Positions 51,893 through 61,330 are shown, numbered from the stretch's first letter. The stretch is 64,000 bases of DNA from Paenacidovorax monticola (GCF_014489595.1 NZ_CP060790.1:372001-436000), one strand, 5' to 3'. Program-made: numbers and translations. The notes: a model not told the origin generated them from the letters alone.

Positions 51893-53113
51893 ATGGGGGC
51901 ACCGTCATCCATCTCGCTGGCGCTGGGTGGCCCCACGCCTTTGCGCCTGAGCGGCCGGTTGCTGGCCGTGCTCGCAGGGCTGGCCGCGCTGGGCGCGCTC
52001 TCCACCAACATCATTCTCCCGGCCCTGCCGCGCATGGCGTCTGAGTTGGGCGCGGGCCCGCACGGCGACATCAGCCTCGTGCTGTCGAGCTTCTTCCTGG
52101 CCTTTGCCGTCGGGCAGTTGTTTGTCGGACCGGTCTCGGACCGCTGGGGCCGCCGTATCCCTGTGCTGGGCGGACTGGCACTGTTCGTTGCTGGCAGTCT
52201 GCTTTGCACCTGGGCGCCCACCTTGCCGCTGCTGGTGGCAGGCCGCGTAGTCCAGGCGCTGGGGGTGTGTGCGGCCTCCGTGCTGTCGCGGGCCATTGCG
52301 CGTGACCTGTTCGAGGGCGAGGCGCTGTCGCGTACGCTGGCCTTGACGATGGTGGCCATGGCCGCCGCGCCGGGCTTCTCGCCGCTGCTGGGCAGCGCGA
52401 TGGAGTATGGGCCTGGCTGGCGCGCCAGCTTTGCTCTGGTGGCGCTGCTGGGCCTGCTGCTGGCATGGGCCTATGCGGCTGCGGTGGGGGAAACGCATCC
52501 GTCCGACCGCCGCGCGGCCGCGTCGCCAGCCGAGGTATTGCGCGGCTATGCGGCCTTGGTGCGTGACATCCGCTTCATCAGCCCGGCGCTTGCCGTCAGC
52601 GTGATCATTGGTGGCCTCTATGCCTTCTTTGCGGCCACACCGGCCGTGCTCATGGGGCGCATGGGCTTGAGCGCGCTGCAACTGGGGTTGTTCTTTGCCG
52701 GCACGGTGTTCGTGGTCTTCGCCGCCGGCATGCTGGCGCCGCGCCTGGCCCATCGCTGGGGGGCCGCCAGGGTGGCGCGGGCCGGTTGCCTGGTGGCACT
52801 GACCGGAGCGCTGACCCTGCTGATGGGCGCAGAGGGGCGCAGCCTGGCGTACTTCACGGGGGCGATCGCGTTGTATCTCTTGGGCATGGGGCTGATCAAC
52901 CCACTGGGCACGGCCATGGCGCTGGGGCCGTTCAGCCGGCAGGCCGGGCTGGCTTCTTCGCTGTTGGGCGCTCTGCAGATGGCATGCGCAGGCGGCATGA
53001 CGGCGTTGGCCGGTCTGGCTGGACGCAGTCCTGCGATGGCGCTGGGCCAGGTGCTGGCGGCGGCCTCGGTGTTGGCGTTGGCCGCATTGCTGGTGCGCTG
53101 GCGTCAGGCGTAG
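51893..53113 (+). CDS. MFS multidrug exporter, Bcr/CflA type
   Basis: 406 residues with twelve predicted membrane helices. The first reads LLAVLAGLAALGALSTNIILPALP, and motif A of the family is FVGPVSDRWGRRIPVLGGLALFV in parts. The length and DMYLPALP-like first loop suit the Bcr/CflA branch (bicyclomycin/chloramphenicol exporters). It begins 3 bases after the thiolase stop, so it is co-transcribed. Substrate unknown. Confidence 0.87.
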   Translation: MGAPSSISLALGGPTPLRLSGRLLAVLAGLAALGALSTNIILPALPRMASELGAGPHGDISLVLSSFFLAFAVGQLFVGPVSDRWGRRIPVLGGLALFVAGSLLCTWAPTLPLLVAGRVVQALGVCAASVLSRAIARDLFEGEALSRTLALTMVAMAAAPGFSPLLGSAMEYGPGWRASFALVALLGLLLAWAYAAAVGETHPSDRRAAASPAEVLRGYAALVRDIRFISPALAVSVIIGGLYAFFAATPAVLMGRMGLSALQLGLFFAGTVFVVFAAGMLAPRLAHRWGAARVARAGCLVALTGALTLLMGAEGRSLAYFTGAIALYLLGMGLINPLGTAMALGPFSRQAGLASSLLGALQMACAGGMTALAGLAGRSPAMALGQVLAAASVLALAALLVRWRQA

Positions 53114-53480
53114 GCATTTTCTTCGCTTGCATCAGCGAGTACATAGGCCGCAATGCTGCGCACCGCGCGAACGACGGCGACATCCGCCGAAAGGGATCTC
53201 TTCCAATGTGCCGGACGAGACATCGCGTGGATTGAGATGGCAAGAATCAGATTGCCGAACCTGGTGTCAGCTTGCGATAGCCGTGCCTGCGTGGGAAAAC
53301 CCGGTAGCCGCCGGGGGCGCGGCATCACCTTGCACATGCCTGAGGCCCGGATGTCTCTAGGTAGCCCAGACTGTTTGGATTCGAGCAGATTGGGGGGCCA
53401 AAGTCGGCGACCACGGCCCCCCGATTTGTGGCACAGTCACTTTCGAGACTCGGCAAAATGGCTGAGACCTCGGAGGCGGG
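53114..53480. other. Intergenic stretch with a long hairpin
   Basis: 367 bases between the MFS gene and the NfeD gene. No supported gene. At 53389-53425 ATTGGGGGGCC pairs with GGCCCCCCGAT (one wobble pair, 15-base loop). There is no U-run after it, so it may be an mRNA leader structure for the NfeD gene rather than a terminator. Confidence 0.4.
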
Positions 53481-54842
53481 ATGCGTGCAATCGCGCTGTT
53501 GTTGATTCTCTGGTCATCGCTGGCCGTCGCACAGCCAGTGCCTCCTGTTGTGCTGCTCAGCCAGAACGGGGCGATCGGGCCTGCCAATGCCGATTATCTG
53601 CAGCGCGGCTTGGACAAAGCGGTCGAGCTCAACGCACAACTCGTCGTGCTCCAGATGGATACGCCCGGCGGCCTGGATCTCTCGATGCGCGCGATCGTCA
53701 AGCGCATCCTTGCCTCGCCTGTGCCGGTCGCCAGCTTTGTGGCGCCGAATGGAGCGCGTGCAGCCAGTGCTGGCACGTACATCTTGTATGCGAGCCATGT
53801 CGCCGCCATGGCGCCAGCCACCAATCTGGGAGCGGCGACGCCCGTGGCGATAGGCTCGCAACCCGCACCGCGCGAACCCGTTGCGGTGCCGGACAAGCCG
53901 GGGAAAGACGCCGGCCGTGATTCCACCGCACCCTCGACGGCCCAGACGATGGCGCACAAGCAAACCAACGATGCCGCGGCCTACCTCCGCGGGCTCGCAC
54001 AACTGCGTGGCCGCAATACGGAATGGGCCGACAAGGCCGTGCGCGAGGCGGTCAGCCTGTCCGCGCAGGAAGCGCTCGCCCTGCATGTGGTCGATGTGGT
54101 CGCGGCTGACATTCCGCAACTGCTCAAGCAGCTTGATGGCCGAAAGCTCACGGTCCTGGGCGAGGAAAGGCGGCTCACCACCGGCGCCGCCACGGTCGTC
54201 GAATACCAGCCCGACTGGCGCACCCGGCTGCTGGCTGTCATCACCAATCCAGCCATTGCCTATCTCCTGCTCATGCTCGGTTTCTATGGCCTGCTGTTCG
54301 AGCTATACAGTCCGGGGCTCATCGCACCCGGTGTCATCGGAGGCATCAGCCTGCTGCTCGCGCTGTTTGCGCTGCAGCTGCTGCCGGTGAGTTATGCCGG
54401 CCTCGCGCTGATGGCACTGGGTTTCGGCCTGCTCGTCGCGGAGCATTTCGCGCCGGGCTTCGGCCTTCTGGGGCTGGGAGGCATCGCGGCCTTTGCCCTG
54501 GGCTCGATCATGCTCATCGACACGGATGCACCCGGCTACCGCATTCCGTGGCCAGTGATTGCCGGCGTGACGGCAGCGAGTGCCGGGTTCCTGCTGGTGG
54601 TGCTGAACTTCGCGCTGCGCGCTCGCCGCCGCCCGGTGGTGAGCGGCCGCGACCAACTGCTGGGCGCTATCGGCGAAGTTCGTATCAATGCGGACGGCCG
54701 CGCCTTTGCGCGCGTCCAGGGGGAGCTGTGGGCCGTGCGCGCGGGCGTGCCGCTCGGGCAGGGCCAAAGGGTCCGGGTGATCAGCCTGGAAGGGCTGGTG
54801 CTCAGCGTTGAACCAGTCCGCGCGGAAGGAGACACAAAATGA
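53481..54842 (+). CDS. NfeD-family membrane serine protease (long form)
   Basis: 453 residues. Signal peptide ([14 protein letters not shown]), then a ClpP-like protease domain (about 20-225) with [16 protein letters not shown], the catalytic Ser in [16 protein letters not shown] and a likely general-base Lys in the following helix. Four to five membrane helices (about 250-375) come next, then a C-terminal NfeD OB-fold ([25 protein letters not shown] in parts). It is paired with a slipin gene overlapping by four bases; the two families are known to act together in membrane quality control, with NfeD cleaving the slipin C-terminus. Confidence 0.92.
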   Translation: MRAIALLLILWSSLAVAQPVPPVVLLSQNGAIGPANADYLQRGLDKAVELNAQLVVLQMDTPGGLDLSMRAIVKRILASPVPVASFVAPNGARAASAGTYILYASHVAAMAPATNLGAATPVAIGSQPAPREPVAVPDKPGKDAGRDSTAPSTAQTMAHKQTNDAAAYLRGLAQLRGRNTEWADKAVREAVSLSAQEALALHVVDVVAADIPQLLKQLDGRKLTVLGEERRLTTGAATVVEYQPDWRTRLLAVITNPAIAYLLLMLGFYGLLFELYSPGLIAPGVIGGISLLLALFALQLLPVSYAGLALMALGFGLLVAEHFAPGFGLLGLGGIAAFALGSIMLIDTDAPGYRIPWPVIAGVTAASAGFLLVVLNFALRARRRPVVSGRDQLLGAIGEVRINADGRAFARVQGELWAVRAGVPLGQGQRVRVISLEGLVLSVEPVRAEGDTK

Positions 54843-55600
54843 ACATCGAACTTGCTTGGCTAGGCACGGCCTTTGTGCTGCTTGTGCTGGTCTTTTTCCT
54901 GCTCAAGGCGGTGCGCATCTTCCGCGAGTATGAGCGCGGCGTTGTCTTCACTCTCGGGCGCTTCTGGCGGGTCAAGGGGCCAGGACTGGTCATCATCATC
55001 CCCATCATCCAGCAGGTGGTCCGGGTGGACTTGCGCACCGTGGTGCTGGAGGTGCCGACACAGGACGTGATCTCGCGCGACAACGTGTCGGTCAAGGTCA
55101 GTGCCGTCGTCTATCTGCGCGTCATTGATCCGCAGAAGGCGATCATTCAGGTCATTGACTACCTCAACGCCACCAGCCAGCTCGCGCAGACCATGCTGCG
55201 ATCCGTGTTGGGCAAGCACCAGCTGGACGACATGCTGGCCGAGCGGGAAAAGCTGAACCTGGACATCCAGCAGGAACTGGATGCGCAAACGGACTCCTGG
55301 GGCATCAAGGTCGCCAACGTCGAGATCAAGCAGGTCGACTTGACCGAATCCATGATCCGGGCGATCGCCCGTCAGGCGGAAGCGGAGCGCGAGCGGCGCG
55401 CCAAGGTGATCCATGCCGAGGGCGAACTGCAGGCTTCCGAAAAGCTGTTCCAGGCGGCCCAGATATTGGCCCAGGAGCCGCAGGCAATCCAGCTGCGCTA
55501 TCTGGAGACGCTGACCGTCATTGGCGCCGACAAGAACACGACCGTCATCTTTCCCCTCCCCATGGATTTGCTGACCCCTTTCCTGGAGCGGAAGAAGTAG
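54839..55600 (+). CDS. Slipin/stomatin-like SPFH protein
   Basis: 253 residues. One N-terminal membrane helix ([19 protein letters not shown]), then an SPFH domain starting [42 protein letters not shown] in parts, with [20 protein letters not shown] and a coiled coil ending [19 protein letters not shown]. It forms oligomers in the inner membrane with NfeD. Three bases after its stop begins the left end of an IS3 remnant. Confidence 0.94.
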   Translation: MNIELAWLGTAFVLLVLVFFLLKAVRIFREYERGVVFTLGRFWRVKGPGLVIIIPIIQQVVRVDLRTVVLEVPTQDVISRDNVSVKVSAVVYLRVIDPQKAIIQVIDYLNATSQLAQTMLRSVLGKHQLDDMLAEREKLNLDIQQELDAQTDSWGIKVANVEIKQVDLTESMIRAIARQAEAERERRAKVIHAEGELQASEKLFQAAQILAQEPQAIQLRYLETLTVIGADKNTTVIFPLPMDLLTPFLERKK

Positions 55601-55602
55601 GC

Positions 55603-56061
55603 TGAATCGGCCCCGGCTGAACTAGACACCTTCGAGCCTCAAGCCTGAGGCCCAATAGGAGGTGCCATGACAAAGCAGCCATATCCCGAAGAACTCAAGA
55701 TCGAAGCGGTCAAACAGATCACGGAACGAGGCCACCGGGTGGCCGATGTATCTGCCCGGATCAGCGTGAGCCAGCACGGCCTGTACAAGTGGATCAAGGC
55801 CTATGCGGTGCCCGCACCCGAACGACAGATGCAGACGTCCCAGACCTTCCTGCGTGACCACAACCTGGTCAGCAGCATGAGCCGACGTGGCAACTGTCAC
55901 ACAACGCTGTGGCCGAGAGCTTCTTCCAACTGCTCAGGCGTGAACGCATGTTCTACAACTCACAGTGCCGTCATTCGGCGGTGGCAGGACTATCCCCTGT
56001 AGAGTTCGAATAGCGATACTCCCAACGGCTCAAAAGTGTCTAGGTAAGCTGGGGCGATTCA
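55603..56061 (+). mobile_element. IS3-family element reduced by internal deletion
   Basis: A 459-base element with both ends kept. The left terminal repeat (55603-55632, TGAATCGGCCCCGGCTGAAC then TAGACACCTT) matches, in inverted form, the right end (56032-56061, ...AGTGTCTAGGTAAGCTGGGG then CGATTCA) at roughly 25 of 30 positions. The inside holds the first 57 or so codons of orfA fused to the last 50 or so of orfB, so most of the transposase is gone. No matching target duplication was seen (GGC versus TCC). It may still be moved by an intact copy elsewhere. Confidence 0.78.
55667..56013 (+). pseudogene. IS3-family transposase remnant (orfA start joined to orfB end)
   Basis: The frame starts MTKQPYPEELKIEAVKQITE, the N-terminal HTH of an IS3-type OrfA, and continues to SVSQHGLYKWIKAY. 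It then jumps to FLRDHNLVSSMSRRGNCH, the end of OrfB's DDE domain. One missing base near 55900 hides the continuation NAVAESFFQLLRRERMFYN (with the catalytic Glu region) and SPVEFE before the TAG at 56011-56013. The DDE aspartates are deleted, so no active transposase is made. Confidence 0.8.
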
Positions 56062-56410
56062 TCCAGCGCCAGCAAGGGATGCGCAGCTTTGACGGGAAAG
56101 GTGACGATAAAGACCGAGTCGATCAGAGCCAAACTCCAGAGCCATGCGGATTTTCAGGGCCTGTGGAGGACGGAGCGGCTCCCGCTCCGTCTGCGGCGGG
56201 CGGTGTTGGCGATAAACAAGAATTGTTGCCATTGTGACAATCGCTTGTTGCTATCGTCTTGGGAGCAACAGGCGGCACGGCGGTGCAGCGGGCGTTCCTG
56301 TTCCCAGCGCCTGCGGCACTGGCGGGGCGTGTGGCATGGCACCCTGCGAAGGACGCATGGAAAGGTCCAACCAGCCGCCGGTGTAGACTGCTGGGTTTTG
56401 ATCCGGCGAT
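56062..56410. other. Intergenic stretch upstream of the MotAB-like cluster
   Basis: 349 bases without a supported gene. It contains a perfect 8-base stem (ACGGAGCG-GCTCC-CGCTCCGT, near 56168-56188) with no U-run, and an AT-richer patch near 56213-56262 with ATTGTTGCCATTGTGACAAT, which could be an operator or part of the promoter for the cluster starting at 56411. Confidence 0.4.
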
Positions 56411-57136
56411 ATGGCTCAGCGAACATTGCGCACGGGTTTGACCGGCTCGGCGCTCATGCGCCTGCTGGCCGGGTTGACCGACCCGCAGGTGCGGTGGAGC
56501 GAATCCCGGGCGGCCTTTGCGGACGGCCTGAGCCAATGGACTGGCTGGGCCGATGCGATTGCGCTGTCGGCGGCCCTGGACCGGCCTCTGGCCAAGTCAC
56601 CCACCTCTGGCGACGAAGAACCGCTCCGCTACGAAGAAGCGTATGCGGAGTATCAGCGCGTGCGCGCGCTGCTGGCGCGGGCGATCGTGCGCGAGGCGGG
56701 GGCCGTGGGGCGTTCGCCCCTGGACGCGGGTCTGGGCTTTTCACCCTATCGCCAATGCTATGTGGCGCGGCAGCAGGCCATGGACGTGGCTATCGGCCCC
56801 CTGCGCGAGCAGGTGCGCGCCGCCCTGGCGGCGGGCACGCCGGAACTGGCGCGGCTGGCGGCCGTGGATACCGTGATGGCCCAGGTGCTGAGCAACCAGG
56901 AGCGGCGCCTGCTCGCCACCGTGCCGCTGCTGCTGGAAAAACACTTCGGGCGCCTGCGCGCGGCACTGGCCTCCGGGGCCGGTGACGGCCCTGGCTCCGA
57001 GGATGGCGCCTGGCTGGATCTGTTCCGACAAGACCTGCAGGCCGTGCTGCTGGCGGAGCTGGAACTCAGACTGCAACCGGTCGAAGGGCTTGTCGAGGCC
57101 CTTCGCCACAACGAACCCCTGCGTTCTCTTTCATGA
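56411..57136 (+). CDS. DUF3348-type protein, first gene of the MotAB/Zor-like cluster
   Basis: 241 residues, soluble and mainly helical: TGSALMRLLAGLTDPQVRWS at the start, then LSQWTGWADAIALSAAL, a middle with EAYAEYQRVRALLARAIV and YRQCYVARQQAMDVAIGPLR, and a C-terminal helix NQERRLLATVPLLLEKHFGRL. From memory this matches a Burkholderiales family of unknown function (DUF3348). Its stop overlaps the start of the MotA-like gene (ATGA at 57133), so the two proteins are made together and likely bind each other. Confidence 0.72.
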   Translation: MAQRTLRTGLTGSALMRLLAGLTDPQVRWSESRAAFADGLSQWTGWADAIALSAALDRPLAKSPTSGDEEPLRYEEAYAEYQRVRALLARAIVREAGAVGRSPLDAGLGFSPYRQCYVARQQAMDVAIGPLREQVRAALAAGTPELARLAAVDTVMAQVLSNQERRLLATVPLLLEKHFGRLRAALASGAGDGPGSEDGAWLDLFRQDLQAVLLAELELRLQPVEGLVEALRHNEPLRSLS

Positions 57137-59841
57137 CGAAACTGCTTTCTTGGGCCGCCTTCGCGGCAGGACTCGCCGCCGTGGGTTGGGTGGGCGCGGG
57201 CTATCTGGCGTCGCATCCGCTCGCTCTGGTGATCACGCTGCTCATCGCGGCCTTCTATTTGCTGGGCGCCTTCGAGCTGCGGCGTTTCTCGCGGGCTACC
57301 CAGGCGCTGGTGGGCGCGCTGCAGACCCTGTCGCACACGCCGGACAGCGTGGACGGCTGGCTCGCACCCGTTCCGGCCGCGCTGCGCAACGCGGTGCGCC
57401 AGCGCATCGAGGGCGCGCGCACGGGCCTGCCGGGGCCGGTCCTTGCCTCGTACCTCACAGGGCTGCTGGTGCTGCTGGGCATGCTGGGCACTTTCCTGGG
57501 CATGGTGGTCACACTCGATGGCACGGGGGCCGCTCTGGCGGGGGCCGACGGGCTGTCCGCCATCCGCGATGCCTTGTCGGCGCCCGTGCGCGGCCTGGGG
57601 CTGGCCTTCGGCACCTCGGTCGCAGGCGTGGCCGCGTCCGCCATGCTGGGCCTGATGACCGCCCTGTGCCGGCGCGAACGCATCCAGGCCGTGCACCAGC
57701 TCGACGCGGCCATCGCCTCGACACTGCGGCCCTTCACGGGCCAGCACCAGCGCGAAACCTCCCTGCGCCTGCTGGAACAGCAGGCCCGCCTGATGCCCGA
57801 CGTGGTCGAGCGCATCCAGGCCTGCATGGAGGCATTGGAGCGCCAGCAGCAGGCGCTGAACGAGCGCCTGGCGGCCGACCAGGCACGCTTCTACCGCGAG
57901 ACCGAATCCGCCTACCAGGGGCTTGCCGCGTCGGTACGGCAGACCCTGGCCGCCAGCGTGGCCGACAGTGCAGCGCAGGCCGGCTCGGCGATCCAGCCGG
58001 CCGTCGAGGCCACGCTGGCCGGGCTGGCTCGCGAAAGCGCGCGGCTGCAGGAGGCCCTGGCACAGCAGGTGCAGCAGCAACTGGGCGGGATGTCCGCGCA
58101 GTTCGGCGATGCGACCGCGCTGGTGGCATCGCAGTGGCAGGGGGCCCTGGCCGATCACCAGCGCACCAGCGATGCCACGGTGCAGGCCCTGCGCGAGACG
58201 CTGGGCCAGTTCTCGCAGAACTTCGAGCAACGTTCATCGGCCCTGGCCGAAGGGCTGGCCGCCCGGCTGGAGCAGCAGTCCGAAGCGCTTTCGGCCCGCT
58301 GGGGCGAGGCGCTGGAGCTGCAGGCCCGCGGTAGCGAGCAAGTGGCGCAGCGGCACCAGCAGGCCCTGCATGCCGCCACCGATGGCCTGGCGCAGCATGC
58401 GGCCACGCTGCAGCAGTCCGTGGCGCAAGCCCATGCCGGCCTGCAGAACCACTTGGCCGAGCAGGATGCCCAGCGCATGGCGGCCTGGACCCAGTCACTG
58501 GAGCAGATGGCCGCCACGCTGCGCCAGGAGTGGCAGCAGGCCGGCGTGCAGGCGGCGGGCCAGTGGCAGCAATTGGGCGAGGCTCTGGTCCGCACGGCGG
58601 ACGACATCGGTGTGCGTTCGCAGGCGCAGGCGGTGCAATTGCTCGAACAGATGGACCAGCGCGCGGCGCAGGACGCAGCCCGGCTCGCGGCCTGGACCGA
58701 GTCGCTGCAGGTTCTGTCGGGCACCTTGCGCGAGGAATGGCAGCAGTCCAGCGCGCACGCCACCGCGCAGCAGCAGCAACTGGGCGAGGCGCTGGCCCGC
58801 ACGGCCGGCGAGATCGGCGAGCGCTCGCAGGCGCAGGCGGTACAACTGCTCGGACAGATGGAGCAGCGTGCGGCGCAGGACGAAGCCCGGCTCGCGGCCT
58901 GGACCGAGTCGCTGCAGGCCCTGTCGGGCACCTTGCGCGAGGAATGGCAGCAGTCCAGCGCGCACGCCGCCGCGCAGCAGCAGCAACTGGGCGAGGCGCT
59001 GACCCGCACGGCCGGCGAGATCGGCGAGCGCTCGCAGGCGCAGGCGGCGCAATTGCTTGAACAGATGGACCAGCGCGCGGCGCAGGACGCGGCCCGGCTC
59101 GCGGCCTGGACCGAGTCGCTGCAGGCCCTGTCGGGCACCCTGCGCGAGGAATGGCAGCAGTCCAGCGCACAGGCCGTGGCGCAGCAGCAGCAATGGAGCG
59201 AGGCGCTGACCCGTGCGGCCGGCGACATCACGCGCCAGCTGGAGGCCCAGGCGCAGGGCACCCTGGGCGAGGTGGAGCGGCTGGTGCAGGCGGCCTCCGA
59301 AGCGCCGCGCGCGGCTGCCGAGGTGATTGGCGAGTTGCGCCAGAAGCTGGCCGACAGCATGGTGCGCGACAACGCCCTGCTGGAAGAGCGGGGCCGCATT
59401 TTGGAGACCCTGTCCACGCTGCTGGATGCCGTGAACCACGCATCCGCGGAACAGCGCGGTGCCATCGACGCGCTGGTGGAGGCTTCGTCCAGCCTCATGG
59501 AGCGTGCCAGCGGCCGTTTCGCCGAGACGCTGCAGGCCCAGGTTGCCCAGATGGATGGCGTGGCTGCGCAGCTCACCAGCAGCGCGGTCGAGGTCGCGAG
59601 CCTGGGCGAAGCCTTTGGCGGCGCGGTGCAGCTCTTCGGCCAGTCCAACGAGCAACTGGTGGCCCAGCTGCAGCGCATCGAGGCGGCGCAGACCAAGTCG
59701 CTCGCGCGCAGCGATGAGCAGTTGGAGTACTACGTGGCCCAGGCGCGCGAGGTGATCGAGCTGAGCATCGGTGCGCAAAAGCAGATCATCGACGACCTGC
59801 AGCAGCTTGCCGAACAGCGCGGCACGGCCGATGCCGCGTGA
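57133..59841 (+). CDS. MotA/TolQ/ZorA-like membrane protein with long coiled-coil tail (DUF802)
   Basis: 902 residues. Two N-terminal helices (about 5-47), then the channel pair typical of MotA/ExbB/TolQ/ZorA proteins: LLVLLGMLGTFLGMVVTLDG (about 109-128) and GLGLAFGTSVAGVAASAMLGL (about 153-173). From about residue 200 to 880 it is a Gln/Ala/Leu-rich coiled coil in the cytoplasm, including four copies of a 69-residue repeat (58480 to about 59307). Such a layout is seen in ZorA of Zorya defence, where the tail transmits a signal. From memory it matches DUF802. It lies between the DUF3348 gene (4-base overlap) and the MotB-like gene (10 bases). Confidence 0.78.
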   Translation: MTKLLSWAAFAAGLAAVGWVGAGYLASHPLALVITLLIAAFYLLGAFELRRFSRATQALVGALQTLSHTPDSVDGWLAPVPAALRNAVRQRIEGARTGLPGPVLASYLTGLLVLLGMLGTFLGMVVTLDGTGAALAGADGLSAIRDALSAPVRGLGLAFGTSVAGVAASAMLGLMTALCRRERIQAVHQLDAAIASTLRPFTGQHQRETSLRLLEQQARLMPDVVERIQACMEALERQQQALNERLAADQARFYRETESAYQGLAASVRQTLAASVADSAAQAGSAIQPAVEATLAGLARESARLQEALAQQVQQQLGGMSAQFGDATALVASQWQGALADHQRTSDATVQALRETLGQFSQNFEQRSSALAEGLAARLEQQSEALSARWGEALELQARGSEQVAQRHQQALHAATDGLAQHAATLQQSVAQAHAGLQNHLAEQDAQRMAAWTQSLEQMAATLRQEWQQAGVQAAGQWQQLGEALVRTADDIGVRSQAQAVQLLEQMDQRAAQDAARLAAWTESLQVLSGTLREEWQQSSAHATAQQQQLGEALARTAGEIGERSQAQAVQLLGQMEQRAAQDEARLAAWTESLQALSGTLREEWQQSSAHAAAQQQQLGEALTRTAGEIGERSQAQAAQLLEQMDQRAAQDAARLAAWTESLQALSGTLREEWQQSSAQAVAQQQQWSEALTRAAGDITRQLEAQAQGTLGEVERLVQAASEAPRAAAEVIGELRQKLADSMVRDNALLEERGRILETLSTLLDAVNHASAEQRGAIDALVEASSSLMERASGRFAETLQAQVAQMDGVAAQLTSSAVEVASLGEAFGGAVQLFGQSNEQLVAQLQRIEAAQTKSLARSDEQLEYYVAQAREVIELSIGAQKQIIDDLQQLAEQRGTADAA
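58480..59307 (+). repeat. Four tandem 207-base repeats inside the ZorA-like gene
   Basis: The unit is anchored by GCGGCCTGGACC(G/C)AGTC at 58480, 58687, 58894 and 59101, an exact period of 207 bases (69 codons). Copy 1 is diverged, while copies 2 to 4 are nearly identical (LAAWTESLQALSGTLREEWQ at the protein level), indicating recent duplication or gene conversion. The period keeps the reading frame and about 10 heptads less one residue, so the coiled coil is lengthened in register. Confidence 0.9.
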
Positions 59842-59851
59842 GGAGGCGGGC

Positions 59852-60504
59852 ATGAGAGGCGAGGAACTGGTGGACGGCGACCTGGAGCATTCCGCGCCTG
59901 TCTGGGCGGTCTTTGGCGACCTGATGGCCGGCGCGCTGGGCGCCTTTGCGCTCATCCTGGTGTGCGCCCTGGGCATGCAGATGGAATTGGCCGACCGTCT
60001 CAAGACCGAGCAGCAGCAGCGCGAGCAGCAGGCCAGGCGCCTCACGAGCCTGGAACAGGCACTGGCTGGCCCGCTGGCTGCGGGCCGTGTGACGCTGGTG
60101 GACGGGCGCATCGGCATCAGCGGCAGCGTGCTCTTCGCCTTCAATTCCGACGAACTGCAGCCCGAGGGGCGGCAACTGCTGCAAAGCCTGGCCGGCCCGC
60201 TGGGCAGCTACCTGCGAGCGCGCGGCGAAATCCTCATGGTGAGCGGGTTCACCGATGACCGGCAGATGCGCGGCGGCACGCGCCGCTTCACGGACAACTG
60301 GGAGCTGTCGGCGCAGCGCGCACTCACCGTGACCCGTGCGCTGATCGAGGAGGGCATCCCCTCCTCGGATGTGTTCGCGGCGGCCTTCGGGGCGGAGCAG
60401 GCCGTGGCCTCCAACGCCGATGCGGAGGGCCGCGCCCGCAACCGGCGCGTGGAGATGGCGCCCATGCCCCGCCGTCGCGCGGTGCCGCGCCCGAGCGCTC
60501 CTAG
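59852..60504 (+). CDS. MotB/ZorB-like OmpA-family protein (probable frame break near the end)
   Basis: About 217 residues from ATG 59852 (MRGEELVDGDLEHSAPVWAV). One membrane helix VFGDLMAGALGAFALILVCA (21-40) carries Asp23 where MotB/ZorB have their proton-binding Asp. After a Gln-rich linker comes an OmpA-like peptidoglycan domain (about 85-200): SGSVLFAFNSDELQPEGRQL and NWELSAQRALTVTRALIEEG. As read the frame runs to 60700, across the next gene. One base lost between about 60430 and 60490 would instead end it at the TAG 60502-60504, nine bases before the next start, which fits better. Confidence 0.75.
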
Positions 60505-60513
60505 GGGCTCCGG

Positions 60514-61158
60514 ATGGACGAACGCCCGGACGGACCGGAAGCCGCATCCGACGCCACGGCCACGCTGGCCGCATGGCGCGTGCAGGGAGCGGACCGCATC
60601 GATCCTGTGCGCTTTCTGCTCCTGGAGGCGTTGGCTCGCCGGGCCGCCGCGCAGACGGGGGAGGCGCGCAGGCTGCTTGATGCGCGGCTGGCCGCGCTGA
60701 TAGATGGCTACCAGGGGGCGATGGCAGCAGCCACGGACCGTGTGGATGCTCCATCCGCGTCCGGCGTGCGGCGCGGCGCTTTGGGCGAACTGGTGGATGA
60801 ACTGGCGCGCGACGCCCGGCCCGCCAGCGCGCAGGGGCCCACGCCGCCCGCCACGCTGCCCCGTGCGGGCGGCCCGCAGGAGCTGAAGGCGCTGCAGCGC
60901 TTCCATGGCACCTGGTCGCGCCTGTCTGCCGAGCAGCGGCTGCGTCAGGCCCTGGCGCATGTGCCGCCGCAGGCCGGGCCGCTCAATTCGCACCACCTGA
61001 TGCACCGGGCCCTGGTGCTGATGCGCGACACTTCGCCCGCATACCTCCAGCGCTTCGTGGCCCATGTGGACACGCTGCTGTGGCTCGACCAGCTGCAGTC
61101 GGCCCTCGTGGCCGTGCCCACGCGCGCCGAGCGGCGGCGCAGGGCTGGGCGCTCCTGA
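60514..61158 (+). CDS. DUF2894-type protein, last gene of the MotAB/Zor-like cluster
   Basis: 214 residues, soluble. The N-terminal part (20-75) has LAAWRVQGADRIDPVRFLLLEALARRAA, a linker rich in Ala/Pro/Arg follows, and the C-terminal part (130-205) has LKALQRFHGTWSRLSAEQRLRQALAHVP in parts, then LNSHHLMHRALVLMRDTSPAYLQRFVAHVDTLLWLDQL in parts. From memory this matches DUF2894, a family of unknown function found beside DUF802 proteins. It is probably a cytoplasmic partner of the membrane complex. Confidence 0.72.
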   Translation: MDERPDGPEAASDATATLAAWRVQGADRIDPVRFLLLEALARRAAAQTGEARRLLDARLAALIDGYQGAMAAATDRVDAPSASGVRRGALGELVDELARDARPASAQGPTPPATLPRAGGPQELKALQRFHGTWSRLSAEQRLRQALAHVPPQAGPLNSHHLMHRALVLMRDTSPAYLQRFVAHVDTLLWLDQLQSALVAVPTRAERRRRAGRS

Positions 61159-61330
61159 ATCCACCGCTGGCTGCGATACTGCGCAAGTTTGCCCATGGAG
61201 GAGGGCGCCGCCGCGTTCTCGAGGGCTGCGCCGGCTTTCCATGGGTGCTGGATTCCTACAAGAAATCTGCCTTGATGACCTATCTATCCATTGTTGTGGA
61301 GCGGCGTACCCTGCGGGGCAGGGGGGGCCT

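Noticed and set aside
52071..53243. Several minus-strand frames opposite the MFS gene and its downstream gap
   Set aside because: They mirror the GC-skewed coding strand and lack any recognisable motif or ribosome site.
53389..53425. Hairpin before the NfeD gene as an intrinsic terminator of the MFS gene
   Set aside because: Strong stem but a 15-base loop, no U-run and 276 bases from the MFS stop; left as an unexplained structure.
58495..60144. Long minus-strand frame opposite the ZorA-like and MotB-like genes
   Set aside because: Composition mirrors the plus-strand repeat array and no family motif is present; the plus-strand frames have membrane and OmpA motifs.
60505..60700. C-terminal extension of the MotB-like protein as read
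   Set aside because: The extra residues (Arg/Pro/Trp-rich) look out of frame and overlap the DUF2894 gene; one lost base explains them better.
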